NCBI GenBank assembly: GCA_028279425.1
Contig: JANQNV010000323.1
Span: 1 to 64,000, forward strand
DNA length: 64,000 nucleotides
Source: Longimicrobiales bacterium
GTDB lineage: Bacteria; Gemmatimonadota; Gemmatimonadetes; Longimicrobiales; Gaopeijiaceae
Direction: 5' to 3'
Shown: positions 1-9,042 of the stretch, in pieces
Layout: every line of letters starts with the position of its first letter
Numbering within the stretch: the stretch's first letter is position 1
The notes under the pieces: model-generated
Told to the model about the DNA's origin: nothing
The model's input: the letters and a program-made list of their open reading frames with translations, nothing else
Databases searched by the model: none
Position numbers and translations under genes: made by a program

Positions 1-2
1 CG

Positions 3-98
3 CGGCGTAGCGATAGCTACGGCAAGGAGTTCCAACGACGCATCCCGTGGATGCCCCCGCGCACGAACGGCATCAGGACTTGGGCGACACTACACTAG
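3..98 (+). other. possible 3' end of an upstream coding region
   Basis: One forward frame is open from the window edge to a TAG at 96-98 and encodes about 31 residues with a protein-like mix (Tyr, Lys, Trp, Met, Ile). It may be the tail of a gene that starts outside the window. There is too little sequence to identify it, and the other frames are not clearly excluded. Confidence 0.2.
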
Positions 99-123
99 AC
101 TGTGATCCACGGAGAAACCGACG

Positions 124-486
124 ATGACGACGACTACGCGCCCCCTCGCCGAGCTCGAGGCCGAGCTCAACGCCATGATCCAGAACGGCCGGATCCTCGA
201 AGCCTTCGAGGCGTTCTACGCCGACGGCTGCGTGATGCAGGACCAGGGCTTCGAGCCCTGGATCGGCAAGGAGCTCAACCGGGAGCGCGAGAAGGACTTC
301 GTGAGCAAGATCACCGAGTTCCGCGCCGGGGCGATGACCGACGGGGCCGTCGGCGACGGTGTCACCTACTCCACCTGGCACTTCGACTACACCCACGAGG
401 AGTGGGGTGAGGTGAAGTACGACCAGGTCGCCGTCCGGCATTGGCAGGACGGGAAGGTGGTCAGGGAGCGGTTCTACCGCGGATGA
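124..486 (+). CDS. SnoaL-like / NTF2-fold protein
   Basis: This 120-residue protein has the size and pattern of a stand-alone SnoaL-like (NTF2-fold) domain: an N-terminal helix pair around LEAFEAFYADGCVMQD, then alternating strands ending in VAVRHWQDGKVVRERFYRG. The fold is a cone-shaped pocket used by small isomerases, hydrolases and binding proteins, so the substrate cannot be read from sequence. The start is an ATG preceded by GGAG nine bases upstream. It is convergent with cobU and shows no sign of belonging to the cobalamin unit. Confidence 0.8.
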   Translation: MTTTTRPLAELEAELNAMIQNGRILEAFEAFYADGCVMQDQGFEPWIGKELNREREKDFVSKITEFRAGAMTDGAVGDGVTYSTWHFDYTHEEWGEVKYDQVAVRHWQDGKVVRERFYRG

Positions 487-544
487 GTGCGTGCGATCGA
501 GCCCGGATCGGCGACTCCTCCGATCCGGGCCCGGTCGTCGTGGT

Positions 545-1084
545 CTACTCTTCGCCCTTTAGCCACAAGGGCAGCCCGGCCACCACCCAGACGGCCCTCT
601 CGGCCGCCTCGGCGAGTGCCTGATTGGCCCGGCCCTGCACGTCGCGGAACCAGCGCCCCATGGCGTGCGCCGGAACGACGCCCTGGCCCACCTCGTTGGA
701 GACGACGATCAGTTCACCGTCTCTCTCCGCTGCGGCTGCGAGCAACTCCTCCACCCGACGACGTCCCGCATCGTCGGCCTCCGCCTCGGTGGTCGCCTCG
801 GCCACCGGTCGACCCAGCAGCACGGTGAGGCAGTCCAGCACGACGACTCGGTGCCGGGCCGCTTCGAGGGCGGCGCCTGGACGCTGCGATTCCTCCACCG
901 TTTGCCACTCGACCGGGCGTTCCCCCCGATGCCGCTCGATACGCCGTCGCATTTCGTCGTCGTCGCCTGGCGGGTCGGCGGTGGCGATCCAGGTCACGTC
1001 GGTGCCCCCCATCCGGAGCGCCTCGTCGAGGGCCCAGCGGGTCTTCCCGCTTCGGGCTCCGCCGAGCACGAGGGTCAGACGCAC
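545..1084 (-). CDS. cobU: adenosylcobinamide kinase / adenosylcobinamide-phosphate guanylyltransferase
   Basis: CobU phosphorylates adenosylcobinamide and then transfers GMP to it, giving the AdoCbi-GDP substrate of nucleotide-loop assembly. The 179-residue length is typical. The P-loop GGARSGKT is at residues 8-15, followed by the family signatures VTWIATADP, RIERHRGERP, VVLDCLTVLL and a SNEVGQGVVP segment. The start is GTG at 1084, overlapping the end of cobQ by 10 bases. It is the last gene of the minus-strand cobalamin unit, so its expression probably depends on the btuF leader riboswitch, though an internal promoter cannot be excluded. Confidence 0.96.
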   Translation of the reverse strand: MRLTLVLGGARSGKTRWALDEALRMGGTDVTWIATADPPGDDDEMRRRIERHRGERPVEWQTVEESQRPGAALEAARHRVVVLDCLTVLLGRPVAEATTEAEADDAGRRRVEELLAAAAERDGELIVVSNEVGQGVVPAHAMGRWFRDVQGRANQALAEAAERAVWVVAGLPLWLKGEE

Positions 1085-2592
1085 GGCACCTCCACGAAAT
1101 CGAACACCCGTTCAATATCAAGATTGGACTCTACGTGGTCGGCGACGCGATCCAACTCGCGGGCCACCTCATCGCGCCAGGCCGCCGGCGCGTGTTCGGC
1201 CACGCCGAGCGCTCGCAGCCAGCCTCGGCGCACCGTGTCATCGCCGAAGATGCCGTGCAGGTATACGCCCCAGTGGCCACCTCGCCCGCGCCCGGGCGAC
1301 GAATGGCCCAACACCCGACCGTCGCCGGCGTCCACGAGCCACGGCGTGGCCTCCGAGCCACCCCGGGTACGTCCATGGTGAATCTCGTAGCCCTCGAGCT
1401 CGTGGCCGTGGGGCGCCCCTCCCGGCGCTGCACGACCGTCGTGGATCCGGGCGACCGTAAGCCGGGTGTCTTTCGTCGGTGCCATCGCGGTGTCGATGTC
1501 GAGCAGGCCGAGCCCGGCGACGGACCCCTCCTCTTCGACCCCCTCGGGGTCGGCCACGGACCGGCCCATCATCTGGTAGCCTCCACACAGGCCAACGACC
1601 GGGAGCCCGTCGACGGCCCACCCGCGGATCGCGTCGGCCAGACCCACCTCCCGCATCCACCTCAGGTCGGCGGCGGTGTTGCGCGATCCCGGAAGGATGA
1701 GGGCCGTGAGCCCGGAGAGCTCCCGCGGGCGGCGCACCCAGCGTAGCGCCAGCCCGGGCTCACGCCGCAACGGATCGAGGTCGTCGAGGTTGGAGGCCCG
1801 CGGGTATCCCACCACACCGACGCGGACTCGACTTCCTGCCTGCGATTCGCCGGCCAGCGTCGGTCCGCCGTCCTCTTCGGGGAGGAGATGCTGGATCCAG
1901 GGCACCACCCCGACCACGGGCACGCCCGTCTTCGCCTCCAGATCGCGGGGGGCCGGCGCCAGGAGGGCGGGATCGCCGCGAAAGCGGTTGAGGACGAAGC
2001 CCCGGAAGAGGCGACGGTCCGCCTCGTCGAGAAGGGCCCAGGTGCCGTACAGCGAGGCGAAGCTACCGCCCCGATCGATGTCGGAGACGAGCAGCACCGC
2101 GGCGTCGGTCCAACGGGCCACCGACATGTTCACGATGTCGCTGGCGCGAAGGTTGGTCTCAGCGGGGCTCCCCGCCCCCTCGGCGACCACCAGCTCGAAG
2201 CGGTTGCGCAGATCGGCGAGCGCCTCGGTCACCGTCGGCCACAGGAGCTCGCGGCGGCTGCGCCAGGGGCGTTCGGTGGCTTCGGCGTCGTGGCGCCCCA
2301 TGCGCACCACCTCCGACCGGGTATCGGCCATGGGCTTGAGCAGGACGGGATTCATGGCCACCTCGGGTTCCACGCCCGCCGCGATCGCCTGAAGCCATTG
2401 CGCCCGACCGATTTCACCTCCTTCGATCGTCACTGCCGCGTTGTTCGACATGTTCTGGGCCTTGAACGGCGCGACGGCCACTCCCCGGCGATGGGCGATC
2501 CGGCACAGCGCGGCGGTCAGCAGAGACTTGCCCACCCCCGAACCGGTCCCCTGAATCATGAGGACGGGGGCGGGCCGTGGAGCCGAGTTCAT
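1075..2592 (-). CDS. cobQ: cobyric acid synthase (glutamine-hydrolysing amidase)
   Basis: CobQ amidates the b, d, e and g side chains of adenosylcobyrinic acid a,c-diamide using ATP and glutamine. At 505 residues it is full length. The N-terminal dethiobiotin-synthetase-like ATPase begins with the P-loop GTGSGVGKS and FKAQNMSNNA. The C-terminal class I amidotransferase carries the nucleophile motif GLCGGYQMMG and a histidine in GVYLHGIF. The ATG start overlaps the cobT stop as ATGA, indicating translational coupling. Presence of CobQ implies that this organism makes or salvages incompletely amidated corrinoids, not only cobinamide. No corrin-ring genes lie in the window. Confidence 0.97.
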   Translation of the reverse strand: MNSAPRPAPVLMIQGTGSGVGKSLLTAALCRIAHRRGVAVAPFKAQNMSNNAAVTIEGGEIGRAQWLQAIAAGVEPEVAMNPVLLKPMADTRSEVVRMGRHDAEATERPWRSRRELLWPTVTEALADLRNRFELVVAEGAGSPAETNLRASDIVNMSVARWTDAAVLLVSDIDRGGSFASLYGTWALLDEADRRLFRGFVLNRFRGDPALLAPAPRDLEAKTGVPVVGVVPWIQHLLPEEDGGPTLAGESQAGSRVRVGVVGYPRASNLDDLDPLRREPGLALRWVRRPRELSGLTALILPGSRNTAADLRWMREVGLADAIRGWAVDGLPVVGLCGGYQMMGRSVADPEGVEEEGSVAGLGLLDIDTAMAPTKDTRLTVARIHDGRAAPGGAPHGHELEGYEIHHGRTRGGSEATPWLVDAGDGRVLGHSSPGRGRGGHWGVYLHGIFGDDTVRRGWLRALGVAEHAPAAWRDEVARELDRVADHVESNLDIERVFDFVEVPCV

Positions 2593-3710
2593 CCGCCGGC
2601 CCCGGTGGTGGTGGGGCCGCTGGTCGGTCCCCCGCTGGTTGGTCGCCCGCCGGTCTCTCTCCCGGCTGTCGGTCCGGAGACGCCTGCACCCGAGAAGGTG
2701 GCCATCTCACGCAGGATCGCGCCCGCCGCGTCGAGTACGGGCAGGGCGAGTACGGCTCCGGTGCCCTCGCCGAGCCGGAAACCCAGGTCGAGGACGGGGT
2801 CCAGCCCGAGTCCGGCGAGCGCCCGGTCGTGACCGGGCTCCGTGGAGCGGTGCCCGGCGAATAGGTAGTCGCGCACCTGCGGGGCGATGCCCACGGCCAC
2901 CAGAGCCGCCGCCGTCGAAATGAAGCCGTCGACGACCACGGGGACGCCTCGGCCGGCTGCGGCCAGGGTGACGCCCACGAGGCCGGCGATCTCGAGTCCT
3001 CCCACCTCGGCCAGGATGGCGGCCGCGCTGCGCCCGGGCCCCACGCGCTCGACGGCCGCTCGGACCACCGCCCGTTTCGCCTCGAGCGCCGCCCCCTCCA
3101 CCCCGGTACCGGGCCCGACGACCGCGTCGGACGGGCCGGGCGTCAGGAGCGCGGTCAGCGCGGCTGCGGCGGTGGAGTTGCCGATCCCCATCTCCCCGAG
3201 GCAGACGACGTCGCTCGGGTGTGCTTCGACGAGGGCCGCCCCGGCGGCGATGGCCGCATCGCGCCGTACGGCCGTCAGGGCCGCGCCGCTCGCCAGGTCG
3301 GCCGACCCCTGTGCGACACGCCGGTGCAGGACGCCGCGACCCAGCGGGCCGTCGTGCTTCACGCCGAGGTCGGCCACGACCACCTCACAGTCCACCGCAC
3401 GAGCGAATGCACATACGGCGGCGCCCCCCCCGGCGAGATTCCAGCACATCTGGGCCGTGACCTCGGCGGGATAGGCGCTGACGCCGCGGGCCGTTACGCC
3501 GTGGTCGGCGGCGAGCACGAACACGGTTCGTCGCGCGAGCCGGGGCGGCGGGTCGCCCACGATGCGGGCGAGTCGAACCGACACCTCCTCGAGCCGGCCG
3601 AGACTGCCGGGGGGTTTCGTCAGGTCGTCCAGATGCGCCCGCACCGCCGGGGCCTCCGGCCCGGTGGGCCGAGCGATGCGATCGACGAGTCGGTCGATGA
3701 TCGGGCTCAC
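2589..3710 (-). CDS. cobT: nicotinate-nucleotide--dimethylbenzimidazole phosphoribosyltransferase
   Basis: CobT makes alpha-ribazole 5'-phosphate, the lower ligand of cobalamin, from nicotinate mononucleotide and dimethylbenzimidazole or a related base. The 373-residue protein shows family motifs including KPPGSLGRLE near the N-terminus, VCLGEMGIGNSTAAAA in the middle, and DGFISTAAAL and the glycine-rich RLGEGTGAVLA towards the end. The last roughly 28 residues are a low-complexity Gly/Pro/Thr/Ser tail encoded by imperfect short repeats. The tail is not part of the usual fold and may be a recent extension. The start is GTG at 3710, ten bases after the fusion-gene stop. Confidence 0.96.
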   Translation of the reverse strand: MSPIIDRLVDRIARPTGPEAPAVRAHLDDLTKPPGSLGRLEEVSVRLARIVGDPPPRLARRTVFVLAADHGVTARGVSAYPAEVTAQMCWNLAGGGAAVCAFARAVDCEVVVADLGVKHDGPLGRGVLHRRVAQGSADLASGAALTAVRRDAAIAAGAALVEAHPSDVVCLGEMGIGNSTAAAALTALLTPGPSDAVVGPGTGVEGAALEAKRAVVRAAVERVGPGRSAAAILAEVGGLEIAGLVGVTLAAAGRGVPVVVDGFISTAAALVAVGIAPQVRDYLFAGHRSTEPGHDRALAGLGLDPVLDLGFRLGEGTGAVLALPVLDAAGAILREMATFSGAGVSGPTAGRETGGRPTSGGPTSGPTTTGAGG

Positions 3711-3720
3711 CGCGAGCCCC

Positions 3721-6249
3721 TCACAGTTCCAGCCCAGGCTGGGCGCCGATTCCCTGCGTGCGGTAGGGGTGCTTGATCTCGTTCATCTCCGTGACGAGGT
3801 CGGCGAACTCGATGAGTTCGGGGGTGGCTTTCCGGCCGGTGATCACCACGTGCGTGCCGTGGGGTCGGTCGCGGATCACCGGGAGCACCTCGTCGTGCTG
3901 CAGCCATCCGTAGGACAGGGCGTAGGTGAGTTCGTCGAAGATGACGATATCGTAGTCGCCCGAGTGCAAGGTCTCGCGACACCGCTCCCAACACTCCCGC
4001 GCCAGCGCCCGATCCTCTTCGATCCGCTCGCTCAACCAGGTGAAGCCCGCTCCCATCGGGATGATCTCCACCCCGAGCCGTTCGGCAGCGTAGTGCTCCC
4101 CCCGCTTGGATCCTTCGGTCTTGATGAACTGGAGCATGGCGACACTCATGTCGCGCCCCCGTGCGCGCAACAGGATGCCCAGGGCCGCTGTGGTCTTCCC
4201 CTTGCCGTTGCCCGTGTGCACCAAAACGAGCCCCTTTCGCTTCTCCCGGGGCGGGACCGGATACGGACCGGGTGTTCGTTGCTTCGGGACCGGTGCCTTC
4301 GGGTGGCGTGGCTGCTCGTCGGAACGGGCGTATGGGTCGGTCGAGCCGGCACCGGGTGCGTCTTCTGCGGAGGCGACGGGCGTCTCGGTATCCTCGAGGC
4401 CGTCGCTCGGAGAGGTGCGCTCGGCCGAGGCGGGGTCGGTAGTGTCGGGTGCTTCGGGTGTGTTCACGGTGTCATCGTCCAATGTGGGGGGGAGGCGGGT
4501 GTCGACCACGCGCCAGCGGGGCGGGGTGTTCCCATTCGCCTCTAGTGCGACCAACCCGCCGGGCCGCGGGACCCGGTCGTCGGGCGCCGCTTCGGCGTCG
4601 AGAAGGTGCGAGCGTAGGAGGCCCAGTGGTCCCCCATGGGCGACCACCACCAACGAGCTGTTCGGCTCCCGAGCCCTGTCCGTCCACCAGCGGTGAAGGC
4701 GATCCTGGAACTCCGAGAGGCGCTCCCCTCCGGGTGGAGGCGATCCCTCCGGGTCGTCGAGCCAGGCTCGGTAGGGTTCGACGCCGGCTGCCATGAGCTC
4801 CTGATGGGTCCGCAGCTCGAAGGCGCCGAAGTTGTATTCGCGCAGCCGCGCGTCGACGTAGACGACGGCCCCCGAGGCGACACGGGTCGCTGTCTGGAGT
4901 GCTCGCGTGAGGTCGCTGGACCAAACACGGGGAGGCCGCCATGCAGGCTCGCACTCGGGGTCGGGGGGAGCGAGGTCGACCGCGCGCGTGACCCGGGCTT
5001 CGAGGTCCGTCAGTTCGTCGGCAACCCCGGGGGCAAGAGGTAGATCGCTCCAGCCCTGGAAGCGTCGTTCCCGGTTGGCAAGGGTCGGGCCGTGCCGGAC
5101 GAGTACGAGGCCGCGGGGGCCTTCGGCCGGGTGCGGTACTGCGGGATTCTCCCGGTCGACGAGTTCGAGCGAATCGACCGCGGCCAGGAGCTGGGCTCGA
5201 GCCTGGGCCCCGGTTGCCGCGATACGTAGGTGATCCGGGAGCCCGAATGAGCCGGCGTGACGCACGCGAATCCCACGGCCGCGAAGAGCCCGATGGGTCG
5301 GCCCCGCGGCGTCGACACGGGCGAGGACGAACCCGGTTCGGGACGGCAGTACGCCCCACCCCCGCGCCGACAAGGCGAGGGCCAACTCTTCCCTGTCTGA
5401 GGCCAGACTCTGCCAACGCGCGCGGAGGCGTCGCTGTGCGCCTGCCTCGAGCGCGGCCTCGAGCGCGGCCATGGCGCTCGCCGAAACCGCCCATGGAGGA
5501 GCTGTTCGTCGGAGGGCGACCAGAATCGACTCGTCGCCCACGGCCGTAGCGATGCGGAGGCCCGGCACGGCGAGGTCCTTGGTGAAGGAGCGCAGATGTA
5601 GCACGCGTGGGTCGAGCGGTCGATGCGGTGGTGCCAGACGACCCATCGCGAAGGTCCGGTACGACTCGTCCAGAACCAGGAGGGTGCCGGCAGGCAGCCC
5701 ATCGGCCAATCGTTCCACCTGTGCATCGTCGAGCGCCTCGCCGGTGGGATTGTTGGGAGTGCACACGAACACGAGCGTCGGGCTCACGCGGCGGACCGTG
5801 CCGAGCACCGTCTCGAGGTCGAGGCGGAGATCCGGCGCGGTGGGTCGGACTTCGTAGACGGGGGCCCCGCAGAGGCGGGCGGCCCGGGCGTATTCGCCGA
5901 AGGTGGGACCTGCGATGACGACCGGTTTGTCCGGTCCCGCCCAGCACCGAGCGACCCGGTGAATCAGGTCGGCGGCGCCGGGCCCGAGCAAGATTCGCTT
6001 CGGGTCGAGATGCCACGCTTCCGCGAGGCGTCGCCGAGGCCGTCTCGCGTCGGGATCGGCGTAGCTCCCCAGCTCGGCGGTGGCCGCCGCGTCGGCGACG
6101 ACGGGGTCCGGCCCTCCAGGGAGCACATTGGTGCTCAGGTCGAGTATGACCGGCGGGAGTGACCCCTCGGGATCGTCTCCGGGGCCCCCGTGCGGCTCCA
6201 GGGGCACCCGAGCGAGGCAAGGGGCCGGGTTCGGGGGGTGCCAGCTCAT
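3721..6249 (-). CDS. cobD/cobC/cobO: triple fusion: threonine-phosphate decarboxylase (CobD-like) + alpha-ribazole phosphatase (CobC-like) + cob(I)alamin adenosyltransferase (CobO)
   Basis: This 842-residue protein joins three cobalamin enzymes. Residues about 30-365 are a fold-type I PLP enzyme of the HisC/CobD group, with TPNNPTGE (164-171), DESY (194-197) and the Schiff-base lysine in SFTKD (K224). It would decarboxylate threonine phosphate to aminopropanol phosphate. Residues about 378-585 are a histidine phosphatase with LVRHGPT (H386) and AHGG (537-540), expected to dephosphorylate alpha-ribazole phosphate. After a Pro/Glu/Thr/Ser-rich linker (about 586-668), residues 670-842 are a BtuR/CobO adenosyltransferase with P-loop GNGKGKTT (680-687) and FDELTYAL. 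No stop or frame break separates the parts. The ATG overlaps the cbiB stop as ATGA. Confidence 0.95.
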   Translation of the reverse strand: MSWHPPNPAPCLARVPLEPHGGPGDDPEGSLPPVILDLSTNVLPGGPDPVVADAAATAELGSYADPDARRPRRRLAEAWHLDPKRILLGPGAADLIHRVARCWAGPDKPVVIAGPTFGEYARAARLCGAPVYEVRPTAPDLRLDLETVLGTVRRVSPTLVFVCTPNNPTGEALDDAQVERLADGLPAGTLLVLDESYRTFAMGRLAPPHRPLDPRVLHLRSFTKDLAVPGLRIATAVGDESILVALRRTAPPWAVSASAMAALEAALEAGAQRRLRARWQSLASDREELALALSARGWGVLPSRTGFVLARVDAAGPTHRALRGRGIRVRHAGSFGLPDHLRIAATGAQARAQLLAAVDSLELVDRENPAVPHPAEGPRGLVLVRHGPTLANRERRFQGWSDLPLAPGVADELTDLEARVTRAVDLAPPDPECEPAWRPPRVWSSDLTRALQTATRVASGAVVYVDARLREYNFGAFELRTHQELMAAGVEPYRAWLDDPEGSPPPGGERLSEFQDRLHRWWTDRAREPNSSLVVVAHGGPLGLLRSHLLDAEAAPDDRVPRPGGLVALEANGNTPPRWRVVDTRLPPTLDDDTVNTPEAPDTTDPASAERTSPSDGLEDTETPVASAEDAPGAGSTDPYARSDEQPRHPKAPVPKQRTPGPYPVPPREKRKGLVLVHTGNGKGKTTAALGILLRARGRDMSVAMLQFIKTEGSKRGEHYAAERLGVEIIPMGAGFTWLSERIEEDRALARECWERCRETLHSGDYDIVIFDELTYALSYGWLQHDEVLPVIRDRPHGTHVVITGRKATPELIEFADLVTEMNEIKHPYRTQGIGAQPGLEL

Positions 6250-7211
6250 CTCGCCGCCTCACGCGTTTGGCGCCGAATCCGAGCGGCCGTCGCTCGCAGC
6301 GCGGCGCCGCCGAACAGTGCTCCGGCCCCCAACCATGCGGCCCGGCGCACGAGGGCGGCCGCCGAATCGATGTCCTGCGACTCCGGAGGTCTTCCCGCCG
6401 GGTTCAGTATGTAGGTTCCGGGCTTCTCCAGCCGCACGTCCAATGCGAGAGCGAGCGCGGCCATGGGCCAACCGGCGTTGGGGCCGGCCGCCCGCCGGGC
6501 CTGGCCGGGGAGCTGGGCCCAGCGCGGCGCGCCCGGGTCCGGGGACGCCACGCGCAGCAGCATCGCGGTGAGTCGGGCCGGGCCCAGGTTGAGCAGGTCG
6601 TCGGTCCGGGCCGCGACCTTTCCGTACCACTCGAAGGCGGTGGTGCGGTAGCCCACCATTGCGTCGGCCGTGTTCACGACTCGGTAGGCCCACGCCCCGG
6701 GAAGGCCCGCGGTGAGATAGGCGCACACGGGGGCGATCACGGAGTCGCTCAGATTCTCGCCCATCGATTCGATCGCCCCCGAGGCGACGAGCGACGGCGA
6801 AAGTTCGCTCGTGTCTCGGCTCACCAGATCCCAGGCGAGTCTTCGGCGGGCCTCGTCCAGGTGACCCTCGCGCAGTGCTGCCACGACTCCCCGGCCCGCC
6901 TCGAGAAGGGCGTCCAGGGCCAGCGCGGGGTGCAGCAGCAGGCTCTCGGTGAGGGCCGATGGGACTGCGGGCCGTGAACGGCCGTCGCCGTCCACGACAC
7001 GTGCCAGAGCCCGGGCCAGCGCAGCGACTCCGACGGCCACCCCTCCGACCGCCAGCCCGCCCTCCACGAGGGCTCCGATGGCCGAACGAGCGCGCCGGCG
7101 GTCGCGGGTGGCCCCGAGCAGAGAACCGATGCCCGCGACCGGATGTCGTCGGGGCTGTCCGAGCACGACATCCAGAACGAGCGCTGCCCCTACGATCACC
7201 GCCCGCCTCAT
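6246..7211 (-). CDS. cbiB: adenosylcobinamide-phosphate synthase (membrane)
   Basis: CbiB (CobD in aerobic-pathway nomenclature) attaches aminopropanol phosphate or aminopropanol to adenosylcobyric acid. The 321-residue protein is hydrophobic at its N-terminus (VIVGAALVLDVVLG) and carries family motifs HPVAGIG, SMGENLSDSVIAPV and a NTADAMVGYRT stretch. The reading frame is open far upstream, but the ATG at 7211 overlaps the btuD stop as ATGA and gives the family length, so I chose it. Its likely substrate is the product of the decarboxylase domain of the adjacent fusion protein. Confidence 0.95.
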   Translation of the reverse strand: MRRAVIVGAALVLDVVLGQPRRHPVAGIGSLLGATRDRRRARSAIGALVEGGLAVGGVAVGVAALARALARVVDGDGRSRPAVPSALTESLLLHPALALDALLEAGRGVVAALREGHLDEARRRLAWDLVSRDTSELSPSLVASGAIESMGENLSDSVIAPVCAYLTAGLPGAWAYRVVNTADAMVGYRTTAFEWYGKVAARTDDLLNLGPARLTAMLLRVASPDPGAPRWAQLPGQARRAAGPNAGWPMAALALALDVRLEKPGTYILNPAGRPPESQDIDSAAALVRRAAWLGAGALFGGAALRATAARIRRQTREAAR

Positions 7212-8050
7212 CGCGCCTCGGGGCGGAGGGCCAGTGCCTGCGGGGCACCGGTATCGGAGCCGGGGCCGGGATGCGACGCGATCCGCAAGGGCCAGTGGTA
7301 CACGGGCTCCAGCGCGTCGCGGCGAATCACGTCGGCCGGCGCTCCGTGCTTCACCCGCTGGCCCTCGTTCAGCAGGATCACTTCGTGGGCGTAGCGTGAA
7401 GCCAGATTCAAGTCGTGCGTGACCAGGAGCACCGCCAGCCCCTCGCCGCAGAGCTCGACGACCAGCTCGAACACCTGCATGCGGTAGCGAAGGTCGAGAC
7501 CCGCCGTGGGCTCGTCCAGGAGCAGGATCGGCGCCTCCTGAGCCAAGGCCCGTGCGATGCGTACGCGCTGACGTTCCCCGCCGGAGAGGCTGTCGAGCAG
7601 GCGGTCGGCGAACTCCAGGGCTCCGCAGCGCCGGAGGACCCGATCGACCACGCGCCGATCGTCTTCGCCGCTCCGCTGCCACGGACCGAGGTGAGGGTAT
7701 CGACCCATGGCGACGAGGTCGCGCACGTGCACGGGGAACGGCGAGGACTCGGACTGGGGCACCACGGCGATCAGGCGTGCTCGGGCTTGGTCGGTAAACG
7801 TGGTGAGCGCTCGCCCCGCGAGAGACACGCCGCCGGCATCCGGAAGCAGGGCTCCAGAGAGAAGGCGGAGCAGCGTCGACTTCCCCGCGCCGTTCGGCCC
7901 CAGAACCGCGGTGAGGCGTCCGGGTTCGACGCGGACGTCGACGTCTTCGACCGCCGCGCGGGCGGCACCCGGATGTGTGTACCGGAGCCCCTCTCCGGCC
8001 AGGGCATGCGGCGGAGTGTGGCCGGACGATCTCGGCGCCCCGGGGATCAC
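7208..8050 (-). CDS. btuD: vitamin B12 ABC transporter ATP-binding protein
   Basis: This is the ATPase of the corrinoid importer. It has Walker A GPNGAGKST (residues 51-59), Q-loop VVPQSE, signature LSGGERQR, Walker B ILLLDEPT and H-loop VTHDLN, in a 280-residue protein of FecE/BtuD type. The open frame extends much further upstream, but the GTG at 8050 overlaps the btuC stop as GTGA and places the ABC domain at the right distance, so the longer reading is a shadow of btuC. The C-terminal 30 residues after the ABC domain are Pro/Gly/Ala-rich and probably disordered. Confidence 0.94.
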   Translation of the reverse strand: MIPGAPRSSGHTPPHALAGEGLRYTHPGAARAAVEDVDVRVEPGRLTAVLGPNGAGKSTLLRLLSGALLPDAGGVSLAGRALTTFTDQARARLIAVVPQSESSPFPVHVRDLVAMGRYPHLGPWQRSGEDDRRVVDRVLRRCGALEFADRLLDSLSGGERQRVRIARALAQEAPILLLDEPTAGLDLRYRMQVFELVVELCGEGLAVLLVTHDLNLASRYAHEVILLNEGQRVKHGAPADVIRRDALEPVYHWPLRIASHPGPGSDTGAPQALALRPEAR

Positions 8051-9042
8051 GCCGCCCCCCGACGCACGAGCAGCGCCACGAAGAAAGGTACCCCCGCGAT
8101 CGCGGTGACCACCCCCGTGGGCAGTTCCGCTGGTGCGACGACGACCCGCGCGCCGGTGTCGGCCAGAAGCAGGAAGGTGGCCCCGGCGAGGAACGAGGCG
8201 GGGAGGAGCATCCGATGGTCGTTGCCCCAGGCGAGGCGCACCGCGTGCGGAACGATCAGCCCGACGAACCCGATGACCCCGCCAGCTGCCACGGCCGCTG
8301 CCACCATCAGGGAGGCGGCGAGGTAGGCGGTCAGCTTCACGCGGGGCACCGCGGCGCCCAGGTGGAAGGCGACGTCTTCGCCTCGCGAGAGAAGGTTGAA
8401 ACCCCGGGCCAGCGACAACACCGCCACGGCCGACGGCAACAAGAACGCGAGCAGGAGTCCATTGGACTGCCAGTCGGCCCCGGAAAGGTTGCCCATCATC
8501 CAGAACACCGCAGAACGGAAGGACTCCACGTCGGCCAAGGAGAGGAGGAGAAGGATCACCGCGTTGAAAAACGCGCCGGCGATCACTCCGGAGAGGATCA
8601 GGATGCGGGTGTCCATACCGCCCTGCGACGCCCGTCGGGCGATCTGAAGCACCAGCACCATGGCGGCCAGTGCGCCGACGAAGGCCCCGACGGGAAGGGT
8701 CCACGGCATCCGCGTACCCAGACCCGTCACCACGACTCCCACGGCGCCGACCGCTGCTCCCCCGGAAATCCCCAGCACGTACGGCTCGGCGAGTGGGTTG
8801 CGGAGGAGCGCCTGAAAGGTGCATCCGCTCAGCCCCAGAGCACCCCCGATCAGCGCGGCCATGACGGTGCGTGGCAGGCGAAGCTGCAGCAGGATGGCCT
8901 CCGACGCCGGGTCGAGTCCCGTGGTCGCCGCTCGCCACACGTCCAGGGCGCCGAGCCCGGATGCTCCGAACGAAACGGAGACGGCGACGGCCGCCACTCC
9001 CACCCCCACCAGGAGGGTGAGACGGCTGAGGGTGGTGGTCAT
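8047..9042 (-). CDS. btuC: vitamin B12 ABC transporter permease
   Basis: This 331-residue polytopic inner-membrane protein is of the FecCD/BtuC family, with hydrophobic segments spaced along its length. Landmarks are QLRLPRTVMAALIGGALGLSGC, FQALLRNPLAEPYVLGISGGAA, and GVIGFVGLIVPHAVR, the last being the loop expected to contact the ATPase. The ATG at 9042 overlaps the btuF stop as ATGA. The upstream extension of this frame towards 10065 is arginine-rich antisense shadow of btuF and was discarded. Confidence 0.95.
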   Translation of the reverse strand: MTTTLSRLTLLVGVGVAAVAVSVSFGASGLGALDVWRAATTGLDPASEAILLQLRLPRTVMAALIGGALGLSGCTFQALLRNPLAEPYVLGISGGAAVGAVGVVVTGLGTRMPWTLPVGAFVGALAAMVLVLQIARRASQGGMDTRILILSGVIAGAFFNAVILLLLSLADVESFRSAVFWMMGNLSGADWQSNGLLLAFLLPSAVAVLSLARGFNLLSRGEDVAFHLGAAVPRVKLTAYLAASLMVAAAVAAGGVIGFVGLIVPHAVRLAWGNDHRMLLPASFLAGATFLLLADTGARVVVAPAELPTGVVTAIAGVPFFVALLVRRGAA

